Shown here: positions 43,659 through 51,873 of the stretch, piece by piece
Numbering within the stretch: position 1 is the first letter of the stretch
Layout of the letters: each line of letters begins with the position of its first letter
Assembly (NCBI GenBank): GCA_902609535.1
Contig: CACLSF010000003.1
Span: 19,980-83,979 of the forward strand
Reading direction: 5' to 3'
DNA length: 64,000 nucleotides
Source: an uncultured Pelagibacteraceae bacterium
Lineage (GTDB): Bacteria; Pseudomonadota; Alphaproteobacteria; Pelagibacterales; Pelagibacteraceae
The notes under the pieces: generated by a model
Told to the model about the DNA's origin: nothing
Databases searched by the model: none
What the model saw: the letters and a program-made list of their open reading frames with translations, nothing else
Made by a program: the position numbers and the translations under genes

Positions 43659-44875
43659 TTTAAATTGAATATTTTTTTACAGTTATTAATTGAGTCGTTT
43701 AGCTTGTCTAAATCATCTTTAGTATTATAAATTCCAACTGAAGCTCTTGCACTAGCAGGTATATTTAATTTATCATGTAATATTTGACAGCAATGATGGC
43801 CTGCTCTTATCGCAACACCATCTTCATCGAGTATTGTTGCAATGTCGTGTGGGTGAACACCCTCTAATGTGAACGATAAAACTCCACCTTTATTTTTTGG
43901 ACTACCAATCAATTTAACTGAATTATTTTTTTGTAACAATTCTTGACCATATTCAACTAAATCAGCTTCATGTTTCATAATATTCTCTATTCCAATACTC
44001 TCCATAAACTTTATTGACTGATCAAACGCAATGACCTGTGCCGTTGCCATGGTGCCAGCTTCATATTTATTCGGTAAATCTCCATAAGATATTTTATCTT
44101 TTTTAACTTCTCTAATCATTCCACCTCCACCTTGATAGGGTGGTAGTTCCTCTAACCACTTTTTTTTACCGTATAAAACACCTAGTCCAGTGGGTCCGTA
44201 CATTTTATGGCATGATATTGCATAAAAATCACAATCTAAGTCTTGCATATCTAATTTAAGATGTGGAGCTCCCTGACAACCATCAATGACGACTATTATT
44301 CCTTTAGAATGAGCTAAATCTGTTATTTCTTTAATAGGCAATATTGCTCCCGTAACATTAGATAAATGAGTAATTGCTATTACTTTAGTCTTAGGAGTTA
44401 TTTTTTTTTCAATATCCTCCAGAGAAATATCACCGTCATCATTTACCTCTGCAAAATTGATTTTAATATTTTTTGATTTTCTCAAGAAATGCCAAGGTAC
44501 ATAATTTGAATGGTGCTCAAGCTCTGTAATTAAAATTTCATCACCTTCATTTAGATATTTTTGCCCTAGAGTATTTGCTACTAAATTTAATGCCTCTGTT
44601 GCTCCTTTTGTAAAAACTATTTCATTTTTATCTTTAGCATTAATATATTTTTGAACAGAGGACCTTGTATTTTCATATAAGTTTGTGGCTGCAACAGCTA
44701 AATAGTGAACACTTCTTCCAACATTTGAAAATTGTTTAGTATAAAATTCATTTATTTTATCAGCTACAACTTTTGGTTTTTGTGATGAGTTAGCGCTATC
44801 TAAATAGACTAAATCATTGTTTTGAATTTTTTCATCAAAAATAGGAAACTCATCTTTTATATTCTCAATTTTCAT
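43655..44875 (-). CDS. sufS: Cysteine desulfurase SufS
   Basis: A 406-residue PLP enzyme. The cofactor lysine is in SCHKMYGPTG near residue 223, and the sulfur-carrying cysteine is in RAGHHCCQ near 360. THLSNVTGAILPI and VDGCQGAPH complete the PLP pocket. It mobilises sulfur from cysteine for SUF assembly. Stop/start overlaps of 4 bp with both neighbours show translational coupling. Confidence 0.95.
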   Translation of the reverse strand: MKIENIKDEFPIFDEKIQNNDLVYLDSANSSQKPKVVADKINEFYTKQFSNVGRSVHYLAVAATNLYENTRSSVQKYINAKDKNEIVFTKGATEALNLVANTLGQKYLNEGDEILITELEHHSNYVPWHFLRKSKNIKINFAEVNDDGDISLEDIEKKITPKTKVIAITHLSNVTGAILPIKEITDLAHSKGIIVVIDGCQGAPHLKLDMQDLDCDFYAISCHKMYGPTGLGVLYGKKKWLEELPPYQGGGGMIREVKKDKISYGDLPNKYEAGTMATAQVIAFDQSIKFMESIGIENIMKHEADLVEYGQELLQKNNSVKLIGSPKNKGGVLSFTLEGVHPHDIATILDEDGVAIRAGHHCCQILHDKLNIPASARASVGIYNTKDDLDKLNDSINNCKKIFNLK

Positions 44876-46119
44876 TCCTTAATTCCAATCATATTTTTAA
44901 TTAAATTTTTTACTTCAGGGTCAGTAATTTTTTCAACAACATCTAACAAAAAACCGTTTATCAAAAGTTCTCTCGACTGTTGATAATTTAATCCTCTAGA
45001 CATTAAATAAAAAATTGAATCCTCATTAAGACTGCCTGATGCAGAACCGTGTGAACATTTTACGTCATCAGCATAAATTTCTAACTCGGGCTTAGCATTA
45101 AACTCTGAATCTTTATTTAATAATATTGCTTTACTCAGTTGATAGCCATCTGTTTTTTGAGCTTTAGAGTTAACAAAAATTTTTCCTTGATAGACTGCTC
45201 TTGAACTATCTTCTAAAACACTTTTTATAAGTTGATAACTTTTCGTATTTTCTGTTAAATGGTTTATTATCGTTCTAATTTCGTGGTGTTTATTATTATT
45301 TATAGAGAAAATACCATTTACAAAAGCTGATGAATATTCACCATTTAAGTTACAATTAATTTCATTCTTACAAAAATTAGATCCTGAAGATAAAATAAAT
45401 GTTTCTGAAATACTATTTTTATCTTGCTCAATATTATTGAAGGAATACTTAATATTTTTATTTTCAAATTTATCTACTTTGTAATTTTTTAAAATGGAAC
45501 TTTCTTTTAAATCAAAGTTGTAAAAAATATTTAGGAAATTTTTTTCAGAAGTGTCTCTAAATAAATCAATTAATCTTAGGGAACTATTTTCATACAATTC
45601 AAAATTTAATCTTAAATTAATATTTTTAGACCAGATTTTAGAGTTGGTTGTATGATAGATAATAAGAGGTTTTGTTAATTTATAACCCTCTTTTACCACT
45701 ATTTTAAAAGACTTATTGGTAAAAGCACTATTTAAGTCAGACAAAGAGCTATTATTATTGAATTTATTGATAGTTTCCGACTGATCAATTATTTCTATTT
45801 GATCTTTTTTTTCATAATCAAAATCAATTTTTTCTATTCTTCCATTAATAAATACTATTTTGTTATGCTCTAGACCATCTACGAATGCAGAAGTATCAAC
45901 TTTATTTGTAGATGTATAGTCACTGTAAAAACTTAACTCTCCGATATTTTTTTTTATTATTTGATTAAGATCAGAAAACTTCCAATCTTCTTCTTTTCTA
46001 TTCGGAAAACCTTTGTTTATAAAATTATCTAAATAAAATTTTTTAATTTCAATATCTTTTTGAGATAAAGTTAAATTTCTAATAGTATTATCAAAATCTT
46101 TTTGCAGTTGTTCTTTCAT
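44872..46119 (-). CDS. sufD: Fe-S cluster assembly protein SufD
   Basis: A 415-residue SufB/SufD-family protein with the C-terminal core DDVKCSHGSASGSL and FYLMSRGLNYQQSREL. The N-terminal half is diverged and lysine/asparagine-rich. It forms the SufBC2D complex. It is directly adjacent to sufC with no gap and overlaps sufS by 4 bp. Confidence 0.93.
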   Translation of the reverse strand: MKEQLQKDFDNTIRNLTLSQKDIEIKKFYLDNFINKGFPNRKEEDWKFSDLNQIIKKNIGELSFYSDYTSTNKVDTSAFVDGLEHNKIVFINGRIEKIDFDYEKKDQIEIIDQSETINKFNNNSSLSDLNSAFTNKSFKIVVKEGYKLTKPLIIYHTTNSKIWSKNINLRLNFELYENSSLRLIDLFRDTSEKNFLNIFYNFDLKESSILKNYKVDKFENKNIKYSFNNIEQDKNSISETFILSSGSNFCKNEINCNLNGEYSSAFVNGIFSINNNKHHEIRTIINHLTENTKSYQLIKSVLEDSSRAVYQGKIFVNSKAQKTDGYQLSKAILLNKDSEFNAKPELEIYADDVKCSHGSASGSLNEDSIFYLMSRGLNYQQSRELLINGFLLDVVEKITDPEVKNLIKNMIGIKE

Positions 46120-46854
46120 TTAGTGAAAATTTTCATACCCCTTTTTTTCTAATTCCAAAGCTAGTTCTGCACCACCAGATTTAACAATTTTTCCATCCAT
46201 TAAAACATGTACAAAATCTGGTTTAATATAATCAAGTAATCTTTGATAATGTGTAATAATTAAGAAAGAATTTTTATTATCCCTTAATGTATTAACTCCA
46301 TCAGCTACAATTCTTAGTGCATCGATATCTAGACCTGAATCTGTTTCATCTAAGATTGACAATTTTGGGGCTAGTAATGACATTTGTAAAATTTCGTTTT
46401 TCTTTTTCTCTCCACCTGAAAAACCAACATTTAGTTGTCTATTTAATTTTTCTTCATCAAATTTAAGTTCTTTAGATTTTTCCTTCACTAATTTTAAAAA
46501 TTCTATAGCATCAAGCTCCTTCTCACCCCTTGCTTTTCTTACAGCATTTAATGAAGTCTTTAGAAATATATTTGTATTAACACCTGGAATTTCTAATGGA
46601 TATTGAAAGGCTAGAAAAATACCTTTATGAGCTCTTTCTTCCGTTTCAAGTTCAAACAAATCTTTTTCCTCAAAAAGTATTTCTCCTGAAACATCGTATC
46701 CTTTTTTACCTGACAAGATATTTGATAATGTACTTTTACCAGATCCATTTGGACCCATAATAGCATGGACCTCACCAGGATTTATATTTAAAGAAAATTC
46801 CTTTAAAATTTCTTTACTATCAATTTTTGCATTTAACTTATTTATTTTTAACAT
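46120..46854 (-). CDS. sufC: Fe-S cluster assembly ATPase SufC
   Basis: A 244-residue ABC-type ATPase with Walker [10 protein letters not shown] near residue 34, the SUF-type signature [14 protein letters not shown] near 147, Walker [17 protein letters not shown], and ITHYQRLL as the switch. It powers SufBD remodelling. It overlaps sufB by one base (TAATG). Confidence 0.96.
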   Translation of the reverse strand: MLKINKLNAKIDSKEILKEFSLNINPGEVHAIMGPNGSGKSTLSNILSGKKGYDVSGEILFEEKDLFELETEERAHKGIFLAFQYPLEIPGVNTNIFLKTSLNAVRKARGEKELDAIEFLKLVKEKSKELKFDEEKLNRQLNVGFSGGEKKKNEILQMSLLAPKLSILDETDSGLDIDALRIVADGVNTLRDNKNSFLIITHYQRLLDYIKPDFVHVLMDGKIVKSGGAELALELEKKGYENFH

Positions 46855-48296
46855 TAACCCACGCTACCTTCTAAGCTAATACCAACTAGTTTTTGGGCCT
46901 CGACGGCAAATTCCATTGGCAATTGTTGTAATACTTCTTTACAAAATCCATTAACAATTAATCCTACAGCTTCTTCAGCACTTAAACCTCTTTGTTGACA
47001 GTAATGCAATTGCTCCTCACTAATCTTTGAAGTTGTAGCTTCATGAGCAATATTAGACTCTGAGTTTTTATTTTTAATATAAGGAATTGTATGTGCACCA
47101 CATTTATTGCCCATTAATAAAGAGTCACATTGAGTATAATTATTGGAATTTGTGGCTTTTGATGAAATATCAACTAAACCTCTATAAGTCATATCTGAAA
47201 AACCAGCACTAATACCTTTTGATATTATTTTACTTTTAGTATTTTTTCCTAAATGTATCATTTTAGTTCCAGTATCAGCTTTTTGATGATTATTAGTAAT
47301 AGCTATAGAGTAAAATTCACCAACCGAATTATCACCTTTTAGAATACAGCTTGGATATTTCCAAGTGATGGCAGAACCAGTTTCTACTTGAGTCCAAGAG
47401 ATTTTTGAGTTCTTTCCTTTGCACAATCCACGCTTTGTAACAAAATTATAAATTCCACCTTTTCCATCTTTATCACCAGGATACCAATTCTGAACTGTAG
47501 AATATTTTATCTCCGCGTCATCTAACGCAACTAATTCAACATTTGCAGCATGCAACTGATTTTCGTCTCTCATTGGAGCAGTACAACCTTCTAAATAACT
47601 TACATAACTTCCCTTATCAGCAACAATTAGTGTTCTTTCAAATTGTCCTGTATTTGATGCGTTAATTCTAAAGTATGTTGAAAGCTCCATTGGACAACGT
47701 ACACCTTCGGGTATGTAAGCAAATGATCCATCAGTAAAAACTGCAGAGTTTAGAGTTGCAAAGAAATGGTCAGTAACTGGTATAACAGAACCTAAATATT
47801 TTTTAACTAATTCAGGATGATTTTGTATAGCTTCTGAAATTGGACAAAAAATAATCCCCTGTTTTGTGAGTTCTTCTCTAAATGTTGTTGCGACAGAAAC
47901 AGAATCAAATACTGCATCAACTGCTATCCCATTAAGTCTTTTTTGCTCTTGTAGTGGTATACCTAATTTTTTATAAGTTTCTAAAAGTTTAGGATCTAAA
48001 TCATCTAAGTTTTTTGGTTTATCTTTCATACTTTTAGGTGCCGAATAATAATATAAATCTTGGTAATCTATTTTTGGATATTTTGGTTTTTGCCAATCAG
48101 GTTCTTTTAGCTGTTTAAATCTTTCAAATGCTTTTAATCTAAAATCAAGCATCCATTTAGGTTCTTTTTTAATATTAGATATAAATTTAATCACATCTTC
48201 ATTTAATCCTTTAGGAGCTCTTGTATTTTCAATATCTGTTGTGAACCCATATTTATAATCTTTTAAATTATCAATTTCTTTTTGCCTATTATCCAT
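46854..48296 (-). CDS. sufB: Fe-S cluster assembly protein SufB
   Basis: A 480-residue SufB with [19 protein letters not shown] near residue 194, [17 protein letters not shown], and [15 protein letters not shown] carrying the cysteine used in cluster assembly. It is the scaffold of the SUF complex. Its start overlaps the end of iscR by 8 bp. Confidence 0.96.
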   Translation of the reverse strand: MDNRQKEIDNLKDYKYGFTTDIENTRAPKGLNEDVIKFISNIKKEPKWMLDFRLKAFERFKQLKEPDWQKPKYPKIDYQDLYYYSAPKSMKDKPKNLDDLDPKLLETYKKLGIPLQEQKRLNGIAVDAVFDSVSVATTFREELTKQGIIFCPISEAIQNHPELVKKYLGSVIPVTDHFFATLNSAVFTDGSFAYIPEGVRCPMELSTYFRINASNTGQFERTLIVADKGSYVSYLEGCTAPMRDENQLHAANVELVALDDAEIKYSTVQNWYPGDKDGKGGIYNFVTKRGLCKGKNSKISWTQVETGSAITWKYPSCILKGDNSVGEFYSIAITNNHQKADTGTKMIHLGKNTKSKIISKGISAGFSDMTYRGLVDISSKATNSNNYTQCDSLLMGNKCGAHTIPYIKNKNSESNIAHEATTSKISEEQLHYCQQRGLSAEEAVGLIVNGFCKEVLQQLPMEFAVEAQKLVGISLEGSVG

Positions 48297-48711
48297 TTAA
48301 ATTCCCTCTATCAACTAAATCACTTAATGTTTTTTGTTGGAAAAAATTATTTATATAATCTTCTAGCTCATCCCATAAGTCATGGGTAATACATTTAGAA
48401 GATTTACCATTGCATCCACTCTCTGAATGTTTTTCACACCCTACTGTTTTTACTTTTTCATCGACAGCAATCAAAATATCTGAAATTTTTATTTCAGAGG
48501 CTTGTTTTGACAATGCGTAACCACCTCTATTACCTCTAATGCTTGTAACAATTTGGTTCTTTTTTAATTTTGAAAAAAGCTGTTCCAAGTAAACAAGCGA
48601 TATACCTTGTCTTAAAGAGATATCTCTTAATGGTACAGGCTCATTTAAATTAAATTTAGCTAGATCAGCTAGAGCCATGACAGCATATCTACCTTTACTT
48701 GATAATTTCAT
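48289..48711 (-). CDS. iscR: Rrf2-family Fe-S-responsive regulator IscR
   Basis: A 140-residue Rrf2 winged-helix regulator. [18 protein letters not shown] is the DNA-binding N-terminus. Cluster-binding residues C92, C100, C107 and H110 lie in [18 protein letters not shown] and ITHDLW, matching the Cys3-His pattern of E. coli IscR. It heads the suf operon. A type 1-like IscR operator overlaps its own promoter at 48739-48763, so negative autoregulation by the [2Fe-2S] form is expected. Confidence 0.93.
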   Translation of the reverse strand: MKLSSKGRYAVMALADLAKFNLNEPVPLRDISLRQGISLVYLEQLFSKLKKNQIVTSIRGNRGGYALSKQASEIKISDILIAVDEKVKTVGCEKHSESGCNGKSSKCITHDLWDELEDYINNFFQQKTLSDLVDRGNLNG

Positions 48712-48731
48712 ATTTTCCGCAATTTAGGCGA

Positions 48732-48759
48732 CTTATATATACCCGACTATTTTAGTCAA
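48732..48759 (-). promoter_or_regulatory. Predicted iscR-suf operon promoter
   Basis: On the minus strand, TTGACT (48759-48754) and TATAAG (48737-48732) are separated by 16 bases and lie about 20 bp before the iscR ATG. The IscR-like operator covers the -35 and the spacer. Confidence 0.6.
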
Positions 48760-48763
48760 GATT
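48739..48763 (-). promoter_or_regulatory. IscR type 1-like binding site
   Basis: The minus strand has the dyad core TTGACT-AAAA-TAGTCGGGTAT. From memory of the E. coli type 1 consensus (ATASYYGACTR-www-YAGTCRRSTAT), 23 of 25 positions agree; the two mismatches are at the left edge. It overlaps the predicted promoter of the gene for IscR itself. Confidence 0.75.
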
Positions 48764-48841
48764 AATTGCAATTTAAAAACTTGCATTTTGTCACTCAATT
48801 TTGATAGAAAAAACCTTATTTTTTTTTGAGATTAATAATCA

Positions 48842-49507
48842 ATGGCATCAGTAGATAATAAAATAGTAGAAATATTTATTCCAGGACCAGTAGGTAGGTT
48901 GGAGTCAAAATATTATAAAAGCAAAAAAAACACTTCACCGATTGCATTAGTTTTACATCCTCATCCACAATATGGTGGGACGATGAACAATAAAATTGTT
49001 GTCGATTTATTTCAAACTTTTGTCGAAAATGATTTTTCGGTTTGTAGAGTAAATTTTAGAGGAGTCGGAAAAAGTGATGGGGAGTTTGATAATGGACAGG
49101 GAGAACTGGCTGATGCTGCGGCAGCGCTTGATTGGCTTGAGAGAGAAAACTTTGATAATTCTCAATGTTGGATTTCAGGTTTTTCTTTTGGATCTTTAAT
49201 AGCAATGCAATTATTAATGAGAAGACCAGAAATAAATAGATTCGTAGTAGTTTCACCTCAGCCAAATGTTTATGATTTTTCTTTTTTATCACCCTGCCCT
49301 ACTTCTGGTATAATGATTTATGGAAAAAAAGATGAACTAGTTCCAGTAGAACATATAAATGATTTAAATAAGAGACTAAGTGAACAAAAAGGTATTAAAG
49401 TTGAATTTGAGTCTATAACTGATGCGAACCATTTTTTTTCTAAAAATAGCCCACATCTAATTAAATCTTTAAACAAATATATAAAGAAGGAAACTGCTCT
49501 TTATTAA
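48842..49507 (+). CDS. Alpha/beta hydrolase
   Basis: A 221-residue alpha/beta hydrolase of the COG2945 type. HPHPQYGGTMNNKIV near residue 39, FRGVGKSDGEFDNGQGE near 68, the nucleophile elbow SGFSFGSL near 115, and the late histidine in DANHFF near 200 give a complete Ser-Asp-His triad. Esterase or peptidase-like activity on an unknown substrate. It is divergent from iscR with 130 bp between. Confidence 0.88.
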   Translation: MASVDNKIVEIFIPGPVGRLESKYYKSKKNTSPIALVLHPHPQYGGTMNNKIVVDLFQTFVENDFSVCRVNFRGVGKSDGEFDNGQGELADAAAALDWLERENFDNSQCWISGFSFGSLIAMQLLMRRPEINRFVVVSPQPNVYDFSFLSPCPTSGIMIYGKKDELVPVEHINDLNKRLSEQKGIKVEFESITDANHFFSKNSPHLIKSLNKYIKKETALY

Positions 49508-50602
49508 TTAAGAAATTTTGATTATAGTTCCACCGACAGTTGGTTCCTTACAATTAGTTGTTGATGGAAATGAAATAGGTAATCCAAAATACGATCTAAT
49601 TGCGAGAAATGCAAAAGCTTGAGATTCTATATAGTCACCATCAATATTTAAACTATCAATATAAAATACTTTATTATCAATTATATTTTTTAATGAATCA
49701 ATTAAAAATTTATTTTTCCTACCACCACCACAAAGATAAATATTATTAATACCAATTTTTTTTGATAATAATTTAGAAGTTAATTCTGTAATTGTAGAAG
49801 CTCCATTTTCTAAAGACAGGCCTTTTGCAAAAGAAATATCAAAATCATTTGTATCTAAAGATCTCTTTGAACTAATTTTACTATAGTAATAGTTATCTAA
49901 ATATTGATCAAAAATAAATTTGTCTGTTTTACCTTTGTTTGCTAAATTTCCATCTATATCAAAAAATTTATCAGAATTTTTTCTTATCCACTTATCAATC
50001 AAACAATTTCCTGGTCCTATGTCCTTACTTATAATTTTAAAATTTTTATCAATTTCAGTTAAATTGGCAATTCCACCAATATTTAATATTGAAATTGGTG
50101 TTTTTATTTTATTTTCACTAAACAAAGCTTTTATTAGGGTAAGATGATAAATTGGCGTTAAAGGTGCACCCTCTCCTCCATTTTTAATATCATTTTGTCT
50201 AAAATCATAAACCACAGTTTTATTTGTTAATTTTGATAAATTAACACCTTTTCCGATTTGTTTAGAAATCTTCTCATCTGCATTATGATAAATTGTATGA
50301 CCATGAAAACCTATCAGGTCATAATTAAATTCTTTAGATGTTTTGTTTGCTATGTCAGCATGAAAATCAGTAATTTCTATCTCCAATTCTTCAATTTCAG
50401 ATGAATATCTTAACAGATCTTGCATATTTGAAATACTCTCTTTTATTCTATGAATTTTTTTTGACAGGTTAATTGGGTAGGGATCAAATCTATTATATTT
50501 AATATTTAGAGTATCTATGCCATTAGAGTTTATAATTGATGTATCTACACCGTCGCCAGATGTTCCACTCATAAATCCAAGGGCAGATAAGTTTTTTTCC
50601 AT
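49508..50602 (-). CDS. anmK: Anhydro-N-acetylmuramic acid kinase
   Basis: A 364-residue kinase with GFMSGTSGDGVDTSII at the N-terminus, GFHGHTIYHN near residue 97, and NIGGIANLT near 170, followed by DIGPGNCLID. These are typical of AnmK, which phosphorylates and opens 1,6-anhydro-MurNAc from cell-wall recycling. It stands alone between convergent and divergent neighbours and its stop is adjacent to the alpha/beta hydrolase stop. Confidence 0.93.
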   Translation of the reverse strand: MEKNLSALGFMSGTSGDGVDTSIINSNGIDTLNIKYNRFDPYPINLSKKIHRIKESISNMQDLLRYSSEIEELEIEITDFHADIANKTSKEFNYDLIGFHGHTIYHNADEKISKQIGKGVNLSKLTNKTVVYDFRQNDIKNGGEGAPLTPIYHLTLIKALFSENKIKTPISILNIGGIANLTEIDKNFKIISKDIGPGNCLIDKWIRKNSDKFFDIDGNLANKGKTDKFIFDQYLDNYYYSKISSKRSLDTNDFDISFAKGLSLENGASTITELTSKLLSKKIGINNIYLCGGGRKNKFLIDSLKNIIDNKVFYIDSLNIDGDYIESQAFAFLAIRSYFGLPISFPSTTNCKEPTVGGTIIKIS

Positions 50603-50649
50603 TCTTATTTTTTTTTATTAAAATATGTATATTGTGAGATTATAGCCTT

Positions 50650-51873
50650 ATGAATAATTTTTTAAAAGAGTTTAAAGATAGAGGATACTATTATCAATGT
50701 ACAAATGAATTAGAATTGTCAAACTCAATGACCAAAGAAAGTATTAGTGCTTATATTGGATTTGATAGTACTGCTCCTAGCCTTCATGTTGGCAGTTTAT
50801 TACAAATAATGTGCCTTAGACTCTTGCAAAAATATGGGCATAGACCAATTGTTCTTTTGGGTGGAGGAACAACAAGAATAGGAGATCCATCTGGAAAAGA
50901 AGAGACTAGAAAAATACTATCTGAAATACAAATAGAGAAAAATATAAATAATATAAAAAAAGTATTTAAAATTTTTCTTAAAACAAATAACCCAAAATTG
51001 AAGCCAATTTTTGTTAATAATTATAAATGGTTAAGCAAACTAAACTACATAAATTTTTTAAGAGATATAGGTAGACATTTTACAATAAATAAAATGTTAA
51101 CATTTGATAGTGTAAAATTAAGATTAGAAAGAGAACAATCATTAAGTTACATGGAATTTAATTATATGATTTTACAAGCATATGATTTTTATGAACTTAA
51201 TAAATCAAACAAATGTAACTTACAAATTGGTGGGTCAGATCAATGGGGTAACATAGTAAATGGAGTTGAACTAATTAAGAGAGAGTCTGGAAATCAAGCG
51301 TACGGTTTAACTACACCACTCATAACTTTGGCATCAGGCACTAAAATGGGCAAAACTGAAAAAGGTGCAGTATGGTTGAATAAAGAAATGTTATCTCCAT
51401 ATGATTACTGGCAGTTTTGGAGAAATACTGATGATAGAGATGTATTAAAGTTTTTAAAAATGTTTACTGATCTGTCTTTAGATAAAATAGAGAAAGAAAA
51501 AGATAAGGATATAAACCAACTAAAAATTTTACTCGCCAATAATGCAACTGAAATGCTGCATGGAATAAAAGAAGCTGAAAAGTCTGAGAAACTTGCAAAA
51601 AATACTTTTAAAGAGAATTCTACAGGAGAAAATCTTCCTGGGATAAAAGTCAATAATGATATTTTATCAAAAAATATAGTTGAGCTAATTTCTTTTGTAA
51701 ATAAAGAAATTTCTAAATCAGAAATAAGAAGATTAATAAAGTCAAACGGGATAAAATTAAATAATGAAATTGTATTAGATGAAAAATATGTAATTGATCC
51801 TAATTTATTCTCAGATAAGGGTTTTGTTAAGCTTTCTATAGGAAAAAAAAAGCACTTTAAAATAACAAATTAA
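50650..51873 (+). CDS. tyrS: Tyrosyl-tRNA synthetase
   Basis: A 407-residue class I synthetase. The HIGH-like motif is HVGS in TAPSLHVGSL near residue 42, GGTTRIGDPSGK follows, and the KMSKS-like motif is KMGKT near 230. A C-terminal S4 domain covers about residues 340-407. It charges tRNA-Tyr. Its stop codon overlaps the stop of the convergent AsmA-like gene in a TTAA palindrome (51870-51873). Confidence 0.96.
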   Translation: MNNFLKEFKDRGYYYQCTNELELSNSMTKESISAYIGFDSTAPSLHVGSLLQIMCLRLLQKYGHRPIVLLGGGTTRIGDPSGKEETRKILSEIQIEKNINNIKKVFKIFLKTNNPKLKPIFVNNYKWLSKLNYINFLRDIGRHFTINKMLTFDSVKLRLEREQSLSYMEFNYMILQAYDFYELNKSNKCNLQIGGSDQWGNIVNGVELIKRESGNQAYGLTTPLITLASGTKMGKTEKGAVWLNKEMLSPYDYWQFWRNTDDRDVLKFLKMFTDLSLDKIEKEKDKDINQLKILLANNATEMLHGIKEAEKSEKLAKNTFKENSTGENLPGIKVNNDILSKNIVELISFVNKEISKSEIRRLIKSNGIKLNNEIVLDEKYVIDPNLFSDKGFVKLSIGKKKHFKITN

